A stretch of DNA of 33,378 bases, from assembly GCA_947503365.1 (NCBI GenBank), contig CANNDT010000046.1:1-33378 (forward strand), read 5' to 3'. The notes under the pieces are model-generated. The model was not told where the DNA came from. It did no database searches and saw only the letters and a list, made by a program, of their open reading frames with translations. Each line of letters begins with the position of its first letter. Position 1 is the first letter of the stretch. The stretch comes from CANNDT01 sp945876205. GTDB lineage: Bacteria > Acidobacteriota > Vicinamibacteria > Vicinamibacterales > UBA2999. The translations under genes were made by a program, and so were the position numbers. Positions 1 to 8,141 of this stretch are shown piece by piece.

Positions 1-627
1 GGCATGTACGCGAATGTCGAGCTCCAGAGCGCCAGTCGCGCGGGGTTGACCGTGCCCGCCGACGCGGTGCTCGACTCCGGCACGCAGCAGGTCGTCTTCG
101 TCGCGGAAGGCGAGGGCACGTTCACACCGCGCACCGTGAAGGCCGGTGTTCGCCTCGGCGATCGTCTCGAGATTCTCGACGGCCTCAAGGAGGGCGAGCG
201 GGTGGCGACCAGCGCGACGTTCTTCCTCGACTCCGAGAGTCAGCTTCGCGCCGGCTTGCAGAACTACAGCGCGCCGCCCGCTGCGGGCCCCGCGGGCCCG
301 GCCGCCGGGGCGTCCCGGATCGGCGTGACGTTCCGCGCGCAGCCGGATCCGGCAAGAGCCGGCGAGAACACCTTCGAGGTCCGCGTGAGCGACGCGGCAG
401 GCAAGCCGGTCACCGATGCCGGGGTATCGGTGCAGCTCTTCATGGCGGCGATGCCGACGATGAACATGCCGGCGATGAGAAGTGACGCGAAGCTGCCGTC
501 CGTGGGCGGCGGTGTCTATCGAGGTCCCGGGCAGGTGCTGACGCCTGGTCGATGGGACGTCACCGTGACGGTCACCAGCGGGAGCGATCGTCTGGGAGCC
601 GAACAATTCGTCCTGGTGGCCAGATGA
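1..627 (+). CDS. CusB-like RND periplasmic adaptor, C-terminal part
   Basis: The frame is open from the left edge, so the start lies outside the window. The first ~90 visible residues have the membrane-proximal look of a heavy-metal efflux adaptor: 'VPADAVLDSG', then 'VFVAEGEG', then 'ILDGLKEGERV'. A Pro/Ala/Gly linker at about residues 90-103 leads into a ~100-residue beta-rich domain resembling YtkA-like domains, with a Met cluster (MAAMPTMNMPAM) at about residues 149-160. Adaptors of this family link the inner-membrane RND pump to the outer-membrane channel and hand over Cu(I)/Ag(I). The stop overlaps the cusA start as ATGA, so the two are probably translationally coupled. What is seen is only the C-terminal third to half; the CusB assignment rests on this region and the adjacent pump. 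Confidence 0.85.
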   Translation, partial: GMYANVELQSASRAGLTVPADAVLDSGTQQVVFVAEGEGTFTPRTVKAGVRLGDRLEILDGLKEGERVATSATFFLDSESQLRAGLQNYSAPPAAGPAGPAAGASRIGVTFRAQPDPARAGENTFEVRVSDAAGKPVTDAGVSVQLFMAAMPTMNMPAMRSDAKLPSVGGGVYRGPGQVLTPGRWDVTVTVTSGSDRLGAEQFVLVAR

Positions 628-3600
628 TTGGCTTCGTCATCGACTGGTGCGCGCGTAACCGCTTCCTGGTGTTTACAGGGACCATCGTCCTGGCGCTGTG
701 GGGCGCGTGGGCGATGACGACGACCCCCGTCGATGCCGTGCCGGACATCTCCGACGTGCAGGTGATCGTGTCGACCGAGTGGGCGGGGCGGAGTCCCGAT
801 CTGATCGAGGATCAGATCACCTACCCGATCGTCTCGGCGCTGATCTCCACGCCCGGCGTCAAGGGCGTGCGCGGCTTCACCGACTTCGGCATCTCCTACG
901 TCTACGTCGTCTTCCAGGACGGGACGGACATGTACTGGGCGCGCAGCCGCGTCGTCGAGTACCTGCAGGGCATCCGCGGACAGCTTCCCGACGACGTCAA
1001 TCCGGTCATCGGCCCCGACGCCACCGGCGTCGGGTGGGTGTTCGAGTACGCGCTGGTGGACGAGACGGGGCAGCACGACCTCGCGCAGTTGCGGTCCTTC
1101 CAGGACTGGTATCTGCGCTACTGGCTGGCCTCGGTGCCTGGCGTCGCGGAGGTCGCGAGCATCGGCGGCTTCGTGCAGCAGTACCAGGTCACGCTCGATC
1201 CCGGCCGGCTGGCCGCGTACGGCCTCGGCGTGAGGGATGTCGTGCGCGCCATCAAGGCGAGCAACAACGACGTCGAAGGACGGCTCCTGGAATTCGCGGG
1301 GCGTGAGTACATGGTGCGCGGCCGTGGCTACCTCAAATCGGTCGGCGACATCGAGCAGGTGTCGGTGGGGAACGATGCGCGCGGCACGCCTGTGACGGTG
1401 CGGGACGTGGCGCAGGTGCGCCTCGGTCCTGACATCCGCCGCGGGGTCGCGGAACTTGACGGCAAGGGCGAGGTCGTCGGCGGCATTGTCGTGATGCGCT
1501 TCGGCGAGAACGCGCTGAACGTCATCGATCGCGTCAAGGCGAAGCTCGAGGAAGTGCGCAGCGCCATGCCTCCTGGCGTGACGCTCGTGCCCACCTACGA
1601 TCGCTCGTCACTGATCAGGGACTCGATCGCGAACCTGCGCCGGACGCTCATCGAGGAGGCGGTGGTCGTCTCGCTGGTGATCATCGTGTTTCTCTTCCAT
1701 CTCCGATCGGCGCTGATTCCGATCCTGGCGCTGCCGATCGCCGTCGCGGCGACGTTCATCCCGATGTCGTACCTCGGCGTGACGTCGAACATCATGTCGC
1801 TCGGCGGTCTCGCCCTGGCGATCGGCGTCCTCGTCGATGCGTCGATCGTGATGGTGGAGAATGCCTACCGCCGCGTCTCAGAGACCGGGAGCGACGATGA
1901 TCGAGGCGGACCGTCAGGTCCGCCGGCCTATGCGGACCAGCCGCGCGCCATCGTCGCCTCGGCGAAGCTGGTTGGACGCCCGATCTTCTTCTCGCTCGCC
2001 ATCATCATCGTGTCGTTCGCGCCGGTCTTTCTCCTCGAGGCTCAGGAGGGCCGCATGTTCAGGCCGCTGGCGATGACCAAGACGTTCGCGATGGCGGCGG
2101 CGGCGCTGCTCTCGATCACCCTGGTGCCGGTGCTGATGACGATCTTCATCAGGGGACGCAAGCTGCGGCCGGAGTCGGAGAATCCGATCTCGCGGTTCTT
2201 TACGATGCTGTATGCACCGATCCTGCGGCTCGCGTTGCGATGGAAATGGCTGGCGCTGGCGATAAACTTCGCCGTCGTGCCGCTGACGCTTCCGCTGGTC
2301 TTCCTCATCGGCAGCGAGTTCATGCCGCCGCTCTACGAGGGGTCGCTCCTCTACATGCCCACGTCACCACCCGGCCTCTCAATCACGGAGTCGACCCGGC
2401 TCCTGCAGGTGCAGGACAAGCTGCTGCGCCAATTCCCGGAGGTCGAGCGGGTGTTCGGCACGGTCGGGCGCGGCACCAGCGCCACCGACAACTCGCCGAT
2501 GGGCATGGTCAATACCACCGTCACGCTGAAGCCGCGCGGGCAGTGGCGCCCCGGCATGACGCTCGAACGCCTGCAAGGCGAGATGGACGCGGCGCTGCAG
2601 TTCCCGGGCTTCCCGAACGTCTGGACGCAGCCGATCCGCAACCGCCTGGACATGCTGTTGACCGGGATCAAGACGCCGGTCGGCATCAAGATCTTCGGCG
2701 CCGATCTCAACGTGATCCAGGGGATCGGGCAGGAGATTGAGCGGGCGCTGCAGCCGGTGGACGGCACGCGCAGCGTCTACGCCGAGCGCGTCACCCAGGG
2801 CTACTTTGCCGACATTCAAATCGACCGCGCCGCGATCGCCCGTTACGGACTCTCTATCGATGACGTGCAGGAGGTGATCCAGTCGGCGCTCGGGGGCGAG
2901 AACGTCACGCGCACGATCGAGGGCCGTGAGCGCTACCCCGTCAATGTCAGGTACGAGCGAAATTTCCGGGAAAGCGTTCCGAATCTCGAACGTGTGCTGG
3001 TGAAGTCGCCGTCGGGCGCGCAGATCCCGCTTGGCCAGCTGGCAAAGATTGCCCTGACGACCGGCCCGGCGATGATTCGCGACGAGAACGCTCACCTGGC
3101 GGGCTATGTCTACGTCGATACCGCCACGCGCGACATCGGCGGATACGTCGACCGCGCCAGGCAGGCGATCGCCGCCCAGGTGACGCTGCCACCCGGTTAC
3201 ACGCTGCAGTGGACCGGTCAGTACGAATTTCAAATCCGCGCGCGCGAGCGATTGCGGATCCTGATTCCGGTCGTCTTCTTCATCATCTTCATACTGCTGT
3301 ACATGACCTTCCATTCGGTGTCGGAAGCGACGATCGTCATGTTGTCGGTGGTCTACGCGATGACCGGCGGCGTCATCCTGCAGTGGCTGCTCGGCTACAA
3401 CTTCTCGGTCGCGGTGTGGGTGGGCTATATCGCGCTCTACGGCGTCGCCGTGCAGACCGGCGTGGTGATGGTCGTCTACCTGCACGAGTCGCTCGATGCG
3501 CGGCTTCGGCGCGGCGGCGAGATCACCGAGCAGGATATCTGGCGGGCCACCGTCGACGGCTCCGTGCTGCGACTGCGTCCGAAGCTGATGACCGTGACGG

Positions 3601-3800
3601 TCGTCATGGCGAGCCTCGTCCCGATCATGTGGAGCAGCGGCGTCGGCGCCGACGTGATGAAGCCGATTGCGGCACCGATCATCGGCGGGATGATCACCTC
3701 AACCATTCACGTCCTGATCATCACCCCCGTGATCTTCTACCTGCTGAAGACACGCGCGCTTCGCAAGGGCAGGTTGACGGTGTCTGGAATGGCGTCGTGA
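624..3800 (+). CDS. cusA: CusA-type Cu(I)/Ag(I) RND efflux pump
   Basis: This inner-membrane proton-driven pump has 1058 residues, close to the usual ~1045 for heavy-metal RND proteins. The ATG at 624 overlaps the adaptor stop and begins 'MIGFVIDWCARN', the usual amphipathic start before TM1. The TM4 proton-relay residues fall exactly at A399, D405 and E412, as in E. coli CusA. The three methionines that bind Cu(I)/Ag(I) in E. coli CusA (M573, M623, M672) correspond to M578, M628 and M677, all shifted by five, probably by a longer Gly/Pro-rich cytoplasmic loop near residues 420-435. This supports monovalent copper or silver rather than Co/Zn/Cd (CzcA) as substrate. It is coupled upstream to the adaptor and downstream (GTGA) to a membrane protein. 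The E. coli numbering is from memory. Confidence 0.95.
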   Translation: MIGFVIDWCARNRFLVFTGTIVLALWGAWAMTTTPVDAVPDISDVQVIVSTEWAGRSPDLIEDQITYPIVSALISTPGVKGVRGFTDFGISYVYVVFQDGTDMYWARSRVVEYLQGIRGQLPDDVNPVIGPDATGVGWVFEYALVDETGQHDLAQLRSFQDWYLRYWLASVPGVAEVASIGGFVQQYQVTLDPGRLAAYGLGVRDVVRAIKASNNDVEGRLLEFAGREYMVRGRGYLKSVGDIEQVSVGNDARGTPVTVRDVAQVRLGPDIRRGVAELDGKGEVVGGIVVMRFGENALNVIDRVKAKLEEVRSAMPPGVTLVPTYDRSSLIRDSIANLRRTLIEEAVVVSLVIIVFLFHLRSALIPILALPIAVAATFIPMSYLGVTSNIMSLGGLALAIGVLVDASIVMVENAYRRVSETGSDDDRGGPSGPPAYADQPRAIVASAKLVGRPIFFSLAIIIVSFAPVFLLEAQEGRMFRPLAMTKTFAMAAAALLSITLVPVLMTIFIRGRKLRPESENPISRFFTMLYAPILRLALRWKWLALAINFAVVPLTLPLVFLIGSEFMPPLYEGSLLYMPTSPPGLSITESTRLLQVQDKLLRQFPEVERVFGTVGRGTSATDNSPMGMVNTTVTLKPRGQWRPGMTLERLQGEMDAALQFPGFPNVWTQPIRNRLDMLLTGIKTPVGIKIFGADLNVIQGIGQEIERALQPVDGTRSVYAERVTQGYFADIQIDRAAIARYGLSIDDVQEVIQSALGGENVTRTIEGRERYPVNVRYERNFRESVPNLERVLVKSPSGAQIPLGQLAKIALTTGPAMIRDENAHLAGYVYVDTATRDIGGYVDRARQAIAAQVTLPPGYTLQWTGQYEFQIRARERLRILIPVVFFIIFILLYMTFHSVSEATIVMLSVVYAMTGGVILQWLLGYNFSVAVWVGYIALYGVAVQTGVVMVVYLHESLDARLRRGGEITEQDIWRATVDGSVLRLRPKLMTVTVVMASLVPIMWSSGVGADVMKPIAAPIIGGMITSTIHVLIITPVIFYLLKTRALRKGRLTVSGMAS

Positions 3801-4657
3801 GCCAGGCGTACGTGCCGATCGCGGTCGCCGCCATCCTGGCCGCGCTCTTCATCGTTGAGCGTGTCGCGCCGCTTCGCCGGACTCGAACGCGGCTATTACT
3901 GAGACTCTTCATCAACTTCGCTATCTCCGGACTGGCATTTCTGACGTCGATGATGGTGGTCCGGCCAGCCGCGCTCGGCGCACTGGCGTGGACGTCCCGG
4001 GAATCCTTCGGTCTGGTTCACGTCGTGCCAGCCCCCGCCTGGGCGCAGTTTCTGGTGGGATTCGCGCTGCTCGACCTGGGCTTCTATTACTGGCACGTCC
4101 TCAATCACAGGATTCCCCTGCTGTGGCGCTTCCACAACGTGCATCACCTCGATCCCGACCTCGACGTCTCCACGGGCTTCCGGTTTCATGTCGGCGAAGT
4201 GCTGATGTCGACGGTGTTTCGTGTGGCGCAGGTCGGCCTGACCGGCGTGTCGTTCACCACGTTCGCGGTCTACGAGCTCATCTTCCAGGCCAACACACTG
4301 TTTCATCACAGCAATGTGCGATTGCCGATTCGCCTGGAACGCCTGCTGAACATGGTGCTGGTCACGCCGCGCATGCACGGTGTGCATCATTCCCAGGTGC
4401 GCGGCGAGACCAACTCGAACTTCGGCGTCGTGTTCCGCTGGTGGGACGCGCTCCATCGCACCATCCGACTGAATATCCCGCAGGCCATGATCGAGATTGG
4501 CGTCGCGGGATACTCGCGGCCCGGGGACAACCGGCTCTCGTACGCGCTGACGCTGCCCTTTCGTCAGCAGCGCGACTACTGGCGGAAGGAAGACGGCACG
4601 GTCCCGGAGCGGCACGCGAGCGCGCTGGCAGGGAGTCGAACGCACCTTGCGGAGTGA
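3797..4657 (+). CDS. Sterol desaturase / fatty acid hydroxylase family membrane protein
   Basis: This is a 286-residue integral membrane protein with the histidine boxes of the fatty acid hydroxylase superfamily: HVLNH (HX3H), HNVHH (HX2HH) and, near the C terminus, HGVHH (HX2HH). These ligate a non-haem di-iron centre in characterised members. Several hydrophobic helices precede and separate the boxes. The GTG at 3797 overlaps the cusA stop (GTGA), so it is most likely the last gene of the efflux operon; the frame stays open further upstream, but that is inside cusA. The substrate cannot be read from sequence: a lipid or sterol-like molecule is inferred from the family. Linkage to a copper pump may mean membrane-lipid adjustment under metal stress, which is inference. 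Confidence 0.85.
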   Translation: MSQAYVPIAVAAILAALFIVERVAPLRRTRTRLLLRLFINFAISGLAFLTSMMVVRPAALGALAWTSRESFGLVHVVPAPAWAQFLVGFALLDLGFYYWHVLNHRIPLLWRFHNVHHLDPDLDVSTGFRFHVGEVLMSTVFRVAQVGLTGVSFTTFAVYELIFQANTLFHHSNVRLPIRLERLLNMVLVTPRMHGVHHSQVRGETNSNFGVVFRWWDALHRTIRLNIPQAMIEIGVAGYSRPGDNRLSYALTLPFRQQRDYWRKEDGTVPERHASALAGSRTHLAE

Positions 4658-4675
4658 CGCGGCCGTGCGTCTCAT

Positions 4676-4703
4676 CCGGGCCGGCGGCACGCCGCCGGCC
4701 CGG
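4676..4703. terminator. GC-rich perfect hairpin, possible bidirectional terminator
   Basis: There is a perfect 13-bp inverted repeat with only 2 nt between the arms (4676-4688 and 4691-4703), starting 18 bp after the stop of the hydroxylase-family gene. No strong T-run follows on either strand, so intrinsic termination is plausible but not certain. Confidence 0.55.
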
Positions 4704-4719
4704 ACGAGTCGGCAGAAGT

Positions 4720-4824
4720 TTACCGGGCGACGCCGGCAAGCTGCTTGTGCATCTCGGCCGCCTGGGCGATGCGCGTGCCGCGATAGCTATTCGCCGTCGC
4801 GAGGTGGCAGAAGTGAAAGTGCGG
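4720..4824 (-). other. Intergenic stretch with a possible gene remnant
   Basis: The 306 bases between 4657 and 4964 hold no complete gene. On the minus strand, a short open frame of 34 codons ends with TAA at 4720-4722. Its tail reads like real protein (charged helix ending 'AAEMHKQLAGVAR'), but it is cut off by an in-frame stop at 4825-4827 and has no start. It may be the last scrap of a decayed gene running toward the 4676-4703 hairpin. I do not recognise the family, and chance is quite possible. Confidence 0.2.
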
Positions 4825-4951
4825 TTACTCGAAACACGATGCTCGTTCAGGAAGCAGCATAGAGAGCGCCAAAGCGAAACGCGCGCGGCAGAAAATCCCG
4901 GGGAGACGGTTTCACTAGGCCGCATTCCGAGGAGCGGTGAAGCCGCGAATC

Positions 4952-4957
4952 TATACT
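4952..4957 (+). promoter_or_regulatory. -10-like TATACT, 6 nt before the sigma-factor ATG
   Basis: TATACT is followed by only 6 nt before the ATG at 4964, so transcription would start at or next to the start codon. No convincing -35 box is visible. The hexamer itself is seen; promoter function is inferred. Confidence 0.5.
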
Positions 4958-4963
4958 GATCGA

Positions 4964-5545
4964 ATGGATCAGCCCATACCTGAGGAGCCGGTCGCGTCTG
5001 TCGCGCTGCTGCTCGAGAATCACCGGGCGCTGCTCGGGTATCTCGAGCGCAGGGTCGGCGATCACGCCGTTGCTGAAGACATCCTGCAGGACGCTTTCGC
5101 GAAAGTCGTTGCTAACCCCGAGAAGGCGCCTGCGGACGAAGGGATCGTTCCGTGGTTTTATCGAGCTGTTCGAAACGCCGCGATCGATCACCTGCGTCGA
5201 CGCGGGACCGCTGACCGAGCCGTCGAGGCGTTTGCTCGTGAGCTCGAAACGCAGCCCTTGGCGGCGGCTGAGATGAACGGCGAGGTCTGCGCCTGCGTGT
5301 CGCGACTGGCATCAACCCTGAAGCCCGAGTATGCGGACGCACTCCAGGCGATCGAGGTGGCCGGTATGCCGGTGAAGACCTACGCTGAGCAGAAAGGCCT
5401 GTCGGCGAGCAATGCCGCCGTCCGAGTGTTTCGCGCGCGCGAGGCACTGAAGAAGCGCGTGACCGAATCGTGTGGCACCTGCGCCGAGCACGGCTGCCTC
5501 AACTGCACCTGCCGTAATCCCCCGTCGTCTGGCCAGCGGGTGTAA
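4964..5545 (+). CDS. ECF-type sigma-70 factor with C-terminal cysteine tail
   Basis: The 193-residue protein has the two-domain plan of an ECF sigma factor. Region 2 spans about residues 12-82, with 'AEDILQDAFAKV' and the DNA-facing 'AVRNAAIDHLRRR'. Region 4 spans about 112-165 and includes the helix-turn-helix 'TYAEQKGLSASNAAVRVFRAR'-like segment. After region 4 comes a tail with C170, C173, C178, C181 and C183 (C-x2-C-x4-C-x2-C-x-C), a plausible metal- or redox-sensing element. Two more cysteines (C109, C111) sit in the interdomain linker. No anti-sigma gene is adjacent, so the tail could sense directly; that is inference. ATG 4964 is preferred over the in-frame GTG 4937, whose GAGGAG lies only 2 nt upstream. 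Likely target: the copper genes that follow. Confidence 0.88.
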   Translation: MDQPIPEEPVASVALLLENHRALLGYLERRVGDHAVAEDILQDAFAKVVANPEKAPADEGIVPWFYRAVRNAAIDHLRRRGTADRAVEAFARELETQPLAAAEMNGEVCACVSRLASTLKPEYADALQAIEVAGMPVKTYAEQKGLSASNAAVRVFRAREALKKRVTESCGTCAEHGCLNCTCRNPPSSGQRV

Positions 5546-5550
5546 TGTCT

Positions 5551-5564
5551 CGCAGGGTCCTGCG
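5551..5564. promoter_or_regulatory. Short perfect hairpin/dyad upstream of the YHS gene
   Basis: CGCAGG-GT-CCTGCG forms a 6-bp dyad between the sigma-factor stop and the YHS start. It could be a small operator or an RNA hairpin; there is no T-run, so it is not a typical terminator. Confidence 0.3.
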
Positions 5565-5599
5565 TTATGGATGCAGAGACCACTTCAAGGAAGGACGGC

Positions 5600-5743
5600 A
5601 TGGAAAAAGACGTTGTCTGCGGAATGCAGGTTGATCCGGCGAAGGCGGCAGGGAAGAGCGAGTACAACGGCAAGACGTATTATTTCTGCGCGCTCGGCTG
5701 CAAGAAGAAGTTTGATGCCAACCCCGGCCAGTACGCCAAGTAA
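5600..5743 (+). CDS. 47-residue stand-alone YHS-domain protein
   Basis: This small gene encodes a complete YHS domain and nothing else: 'VCGMQVDP' at residues 6-13, then 'YNGKTYYFC' and a second cysteine in 'ALGC', ending 'NPGQYAK'. The Cys pairs of YHS domains are believed to bind metal such as copper. There is no signal peptide, so it should be cytoplasmic. AAGGAAGG about 6 nt before the ATG is a good ribosome site. Its last 29 bases overlap the start of the copper ATPase gene in another frame, and that ATPase itself begins with a YHS domain. A soluble copper donor or buffer for the ATPase is a reasonable inference. Confidence 0.88.
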   Translation: MEKDVVCGMQVDPAKAAGKSEYNGKTYYFCALGCKKKFDANPGQYAK

Positions 5744-8138
5744 CGAGGTCGTCGACCCTGTCTGCGGGATGACGATCGATCCCGCCGACGCGGTCGGTCA
5801 CGTTCAGCACAAGGGAGAGACCTACTACTTCTGCAACCAGCAGTGCCTCGAGCGCTTCCAGGCCACGCCTGACGCGTTCCTCGAGGGCACTGCGTCGGCT
5901 CCGGCGCCTATCGCTGGCACCACCTACATCTGCCCGATGGATCCGGAGGTGCGCCAGTCGTACCCGGGCGCGTGCCCGAAGTGCGGCATGGCGCTCGAAC
6001 CCGACCTATCAACAATGCCGGCGATGCGCGTCGAGTACACCTGCCCGATGCACCCGGAGATCGTCCGCGACGCGCCGGGCGCCTGTCCGATCTGCGGCAT
6101 GGCGCTCGAGCCGCGCACGGTGGGCCTCGATGATGGGCCCAATCCCGAGCTGGTGGACATGACCCGCCGCTTCCGAATCGCCGCGTTGCTCGCAACACCG
6201 GTGTTTCTGCTGGCGATGGGCGACATGGTGTTCGGGATGGGACTTGGCGGCCGCATCGACGTCGCGTGGAGCAACTGGGTGGGGCTCGCACTCGCCACGC
6301 CGGTCGTCTGGTGGGCTGGCTGGCCATTCTTCTCGCGTGGCTGGGCGTCGATCGTCAACCGCAGCCCGAACATGTTCACGCTGATCGCACTTGGTGTGGG
6401 AGCCGCGTACGCCTACTCGGCGGCAGCCACACTCGTGCCCGGCATCTTCCCCGATGGCTTCCGCGTCCACGGCGTGGTCGAAACCTACTTCGACACCGCC
6501 GCCGTGATTACCGTGCTGGTGCTGCTCGGCCAGGTGATGGAGCTGCGCGCGCGCAGCCAGACCAGCGCGGCAATCAAGGCGCTGCTCGGCCTGGCCCCGA
6601 AAACGGCGCGGCGTATTCGCGACGGCGTGGAGGAAGACATTCCATTGCCGCACGTCGCTGTTGGCGACCTGCTGCGCGTGCGCCCCGGCGAAAGGCTGCC
6701 AGTGGATGGCGTCGTCGTGGACGGCCGTACCTCGGTCGATGAATCGATGGTCACCGGCGAGGCGGTACCGGTCGAAAAGGAGCCTGGCACGCCGGTCACG
6801 GGGGGGACTGTCAATGGCACCGGCAGCGTGGTGATGCGGGCCGAGCGCGTAGGCGGTGACACCCTGCTGGCTCAAATCGTCAGGATGGTCAGTGAAGCGC
6901 AGCGCAGCCGCGCACCGATTCAGAAGCTCGCCGATCGCATCGCCGCCTGGTTCGTACCCGCGGTGGTGCTGGTGTCGATAATGGCCTTCGCCGGGTGGAG
7001 CATCTGGGGCCCCGAGCCGAGACTCGCACTGGCACTGGTCGCGGCTGTCGCGGTGCTGATCATCGCCTGCCCGTGCGCGCTCGGTCTGGCGACACCGATG
7101 GCCATCATGGTCGGCACCGGCAGAGGCGCGCAGGCGGGTGTGCTGATCAAGAACGCGGAGGCGCTCGAGCGTCTCGAAGACGTCGACACCGTCGTCGTCG
7201 ATAAGACCGGCACGTTAACGGAAGGCAAGCCGAAGCTGTCAGAAGTCGTGGCGGCGGCCGGCTTCGACGAGAACCTGGTGCTGCGCCTGGCAGCAGGACT
7301 GGAGCAGGGGAGTGAGCATCCTCTGGCCGCGGCGATCGTCAATGGCGCCCGGGAACGTGGCGTCGATGTGCCCGCATCGTCTGACTTCGAATCGCATACC
7401 GGCAAAGGGGTATCCGGCACGGTGGACGGGAGAATCGTCGCGCTGGGCAACCTGGCGTTGATGCAGGACCAGCGGATCGACGTGAGCGGTCTGTCCGCGC
7501 GAGCGGATGCGCTTCGTAGCGAAGGCGGAACGGCGATGTTCGTCGCCGTCGACGGGAAGGCGGCCGGCCTGGTGGCGGTGCTCGACCCAATCAAGCCGTC
7601 CACGCGAGAAGCGATCGAGATGCTGCATCGCGAAGGCCTCCGCATCGTGATGCTGACGGGTGACAACAGGATCACGGCCGACGCGGTGGCGCGGACACTC
7701 GGATTGGACGACGTGCGGGCGGACGTCCTGCCGGCGCAGAAACGGGAGATCGTTCAGCAGCTCCAGCGAGAGGGGCGCCTCGTCGCCATGGCCGGTGACG
7801 GCATCAACGACGCGCCGGCGCTCGCCGAGGCGGCGGTCGGCATCGCCATGGGAACCGGCACCGATGTCGCGATGGAGAGTGCGGGCGTGACGCTGGTCAA
7901 AGGTGACCTGCGCGGCATCGCGCGCGCCCGGCGGCTGAGCCGCGCGACGATGCGCAATGTCAGGCAGAACCTGTTTCTTGCGTTCGTCTACAACGCGGTC
8001 GGGGTGCCGATTGCCGCGGGAATTCTGTATCCGTTCACCGGCACGCTGATCAGTCCCATTTGGGCCAGCGCCGCGATGACGCTGAGCTCGGTCTCTGTCA
8101 TCGGAAACGCGTTGCGATTACGTCGCGTCCGGCTCTAA
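5715..8138 (+). CDS. copA: Cu(I)-exporting P1B-type ATPase with YHS and two HMBD modules
   Basis: This 807-residue P-type ATPase pumps Cu(I) out of the cytoplasm using ATP. The N terminus has a YHS domain (residues ~11-57), then two short heavy-metal-binding modules of the CPM(D/H)PE...CGMALEP type (~72-96 and ~110-133). Core motifs are TGEAVP (347-352), the transmembrane CPC at 452-454, the phosphorylation motif DKTGTLT with D496, SEHP, MLTGDN and GDGINDAPAL. The late helices carry YN-x4-P-like 'YNAVGVP' and 'MTLSSVS', matching the Cu(I) subgroup P1B-1. There is no N-terminal CxxC HMA domain. ATG 5715 lies inside the upstream YHS gene; the frame is open further upstream, but that reads through the sigma-factor gene. 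Specificity for Ag(I) as well is likely. Confidence 0.95.
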   Translation: MPTPASTPSNEVVDPVCGMTIDPADAVGHVQHKGETYYFCNQQCLERFQATPDAFLEGTASAPAPIAGTTYICPMDPEVRQSYPGACPKCGMALEPDLSTMPAMRVEYTCPMHPEIVRDAPGACPICGMALEPRTVGLDDGPNPELVDMTRRFRIAALLATPVFLLAMGDMVFGMGLGGRIDVAWSNWVGLALATPVVWWAGWPFFSRGWASIVNRSPNMFTLIALGVGAAYAYSAAATLVPGIFPDGFRVHGVVETYFDTAAVITVLVLLGQVMELRARSQTSAAIKALLGLAPKTARRIRDGVEEDIPLPHVAVGDLLRVRPGERLPVDGVVVDGRTSVDESMVTGEAVPVEKEPGTPVTGGTVNGTGSVVMRAERVGGDTLLAQIVRMVSEAQRSRAPIQKLADRIAAWFVPAVVLVSIMAFAGWSIWGPEPRLALALVAAVAVLIIACPCALGLATPMAIMVGTGRGAQAGVLIKNAEALERLEDVDTVVVDKTGTLTEGKPKLSEVVAAAGFDENLVLRLAAGLEQGSEHPLAAAIVNGARERGVDVPASSDFESHTGKGVSGTVDGRIVALGNLALMQDQRIDVSGLSARADALRSEGGTAMFVAVDGKAAGLVAVLDPIKPSTREAIEMLHREGLRIVMLTGDNRITADAVARTLGLDDVRADVLPAQKREIVQQLQREGRLVAMAGDGINDAPALAEAAVGIAMGTGTDVAMESAGVTLVKGDLRGIARARRLSRATMRNVRQNLFLAFVYNAVGVPIAAGILYPFTGTLISPIWASAAMTLSSVSVIGNALRLRRVRL

Positions 8139-8141
8139 TCG

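Noticed and set aside
2379..3485. Long open frame antisense to cusA
   Set aside because: Composition (Arg/His/Asp-rich, no domain) is typical of the complement of GC-rich coding DNA; cusA is certain on the other strand.
3209..3796. Possible N-terminal extension of the hydroxylase-family protein
   Set aside because: The frame is open but lies wholly inside cusA and encodes Arg-rich nonsense; family length and the GTGA overlap fix the start at 3797.
4937..4963. GTG 4937 as start of the sigma factor
   Set aside because: GAGGAG is only 2 nt from this GTG, the added nine residues are not sigma-like, and TATACT would lie inside the coding region.
5472..5714. Possible upstream extension of the copper ATPase
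   Set aside because: It would read through the end of the sigma-factor gene and the YHS gene in a non-coding-looking frame; ATG 5715 leads directly into the YHS domain.
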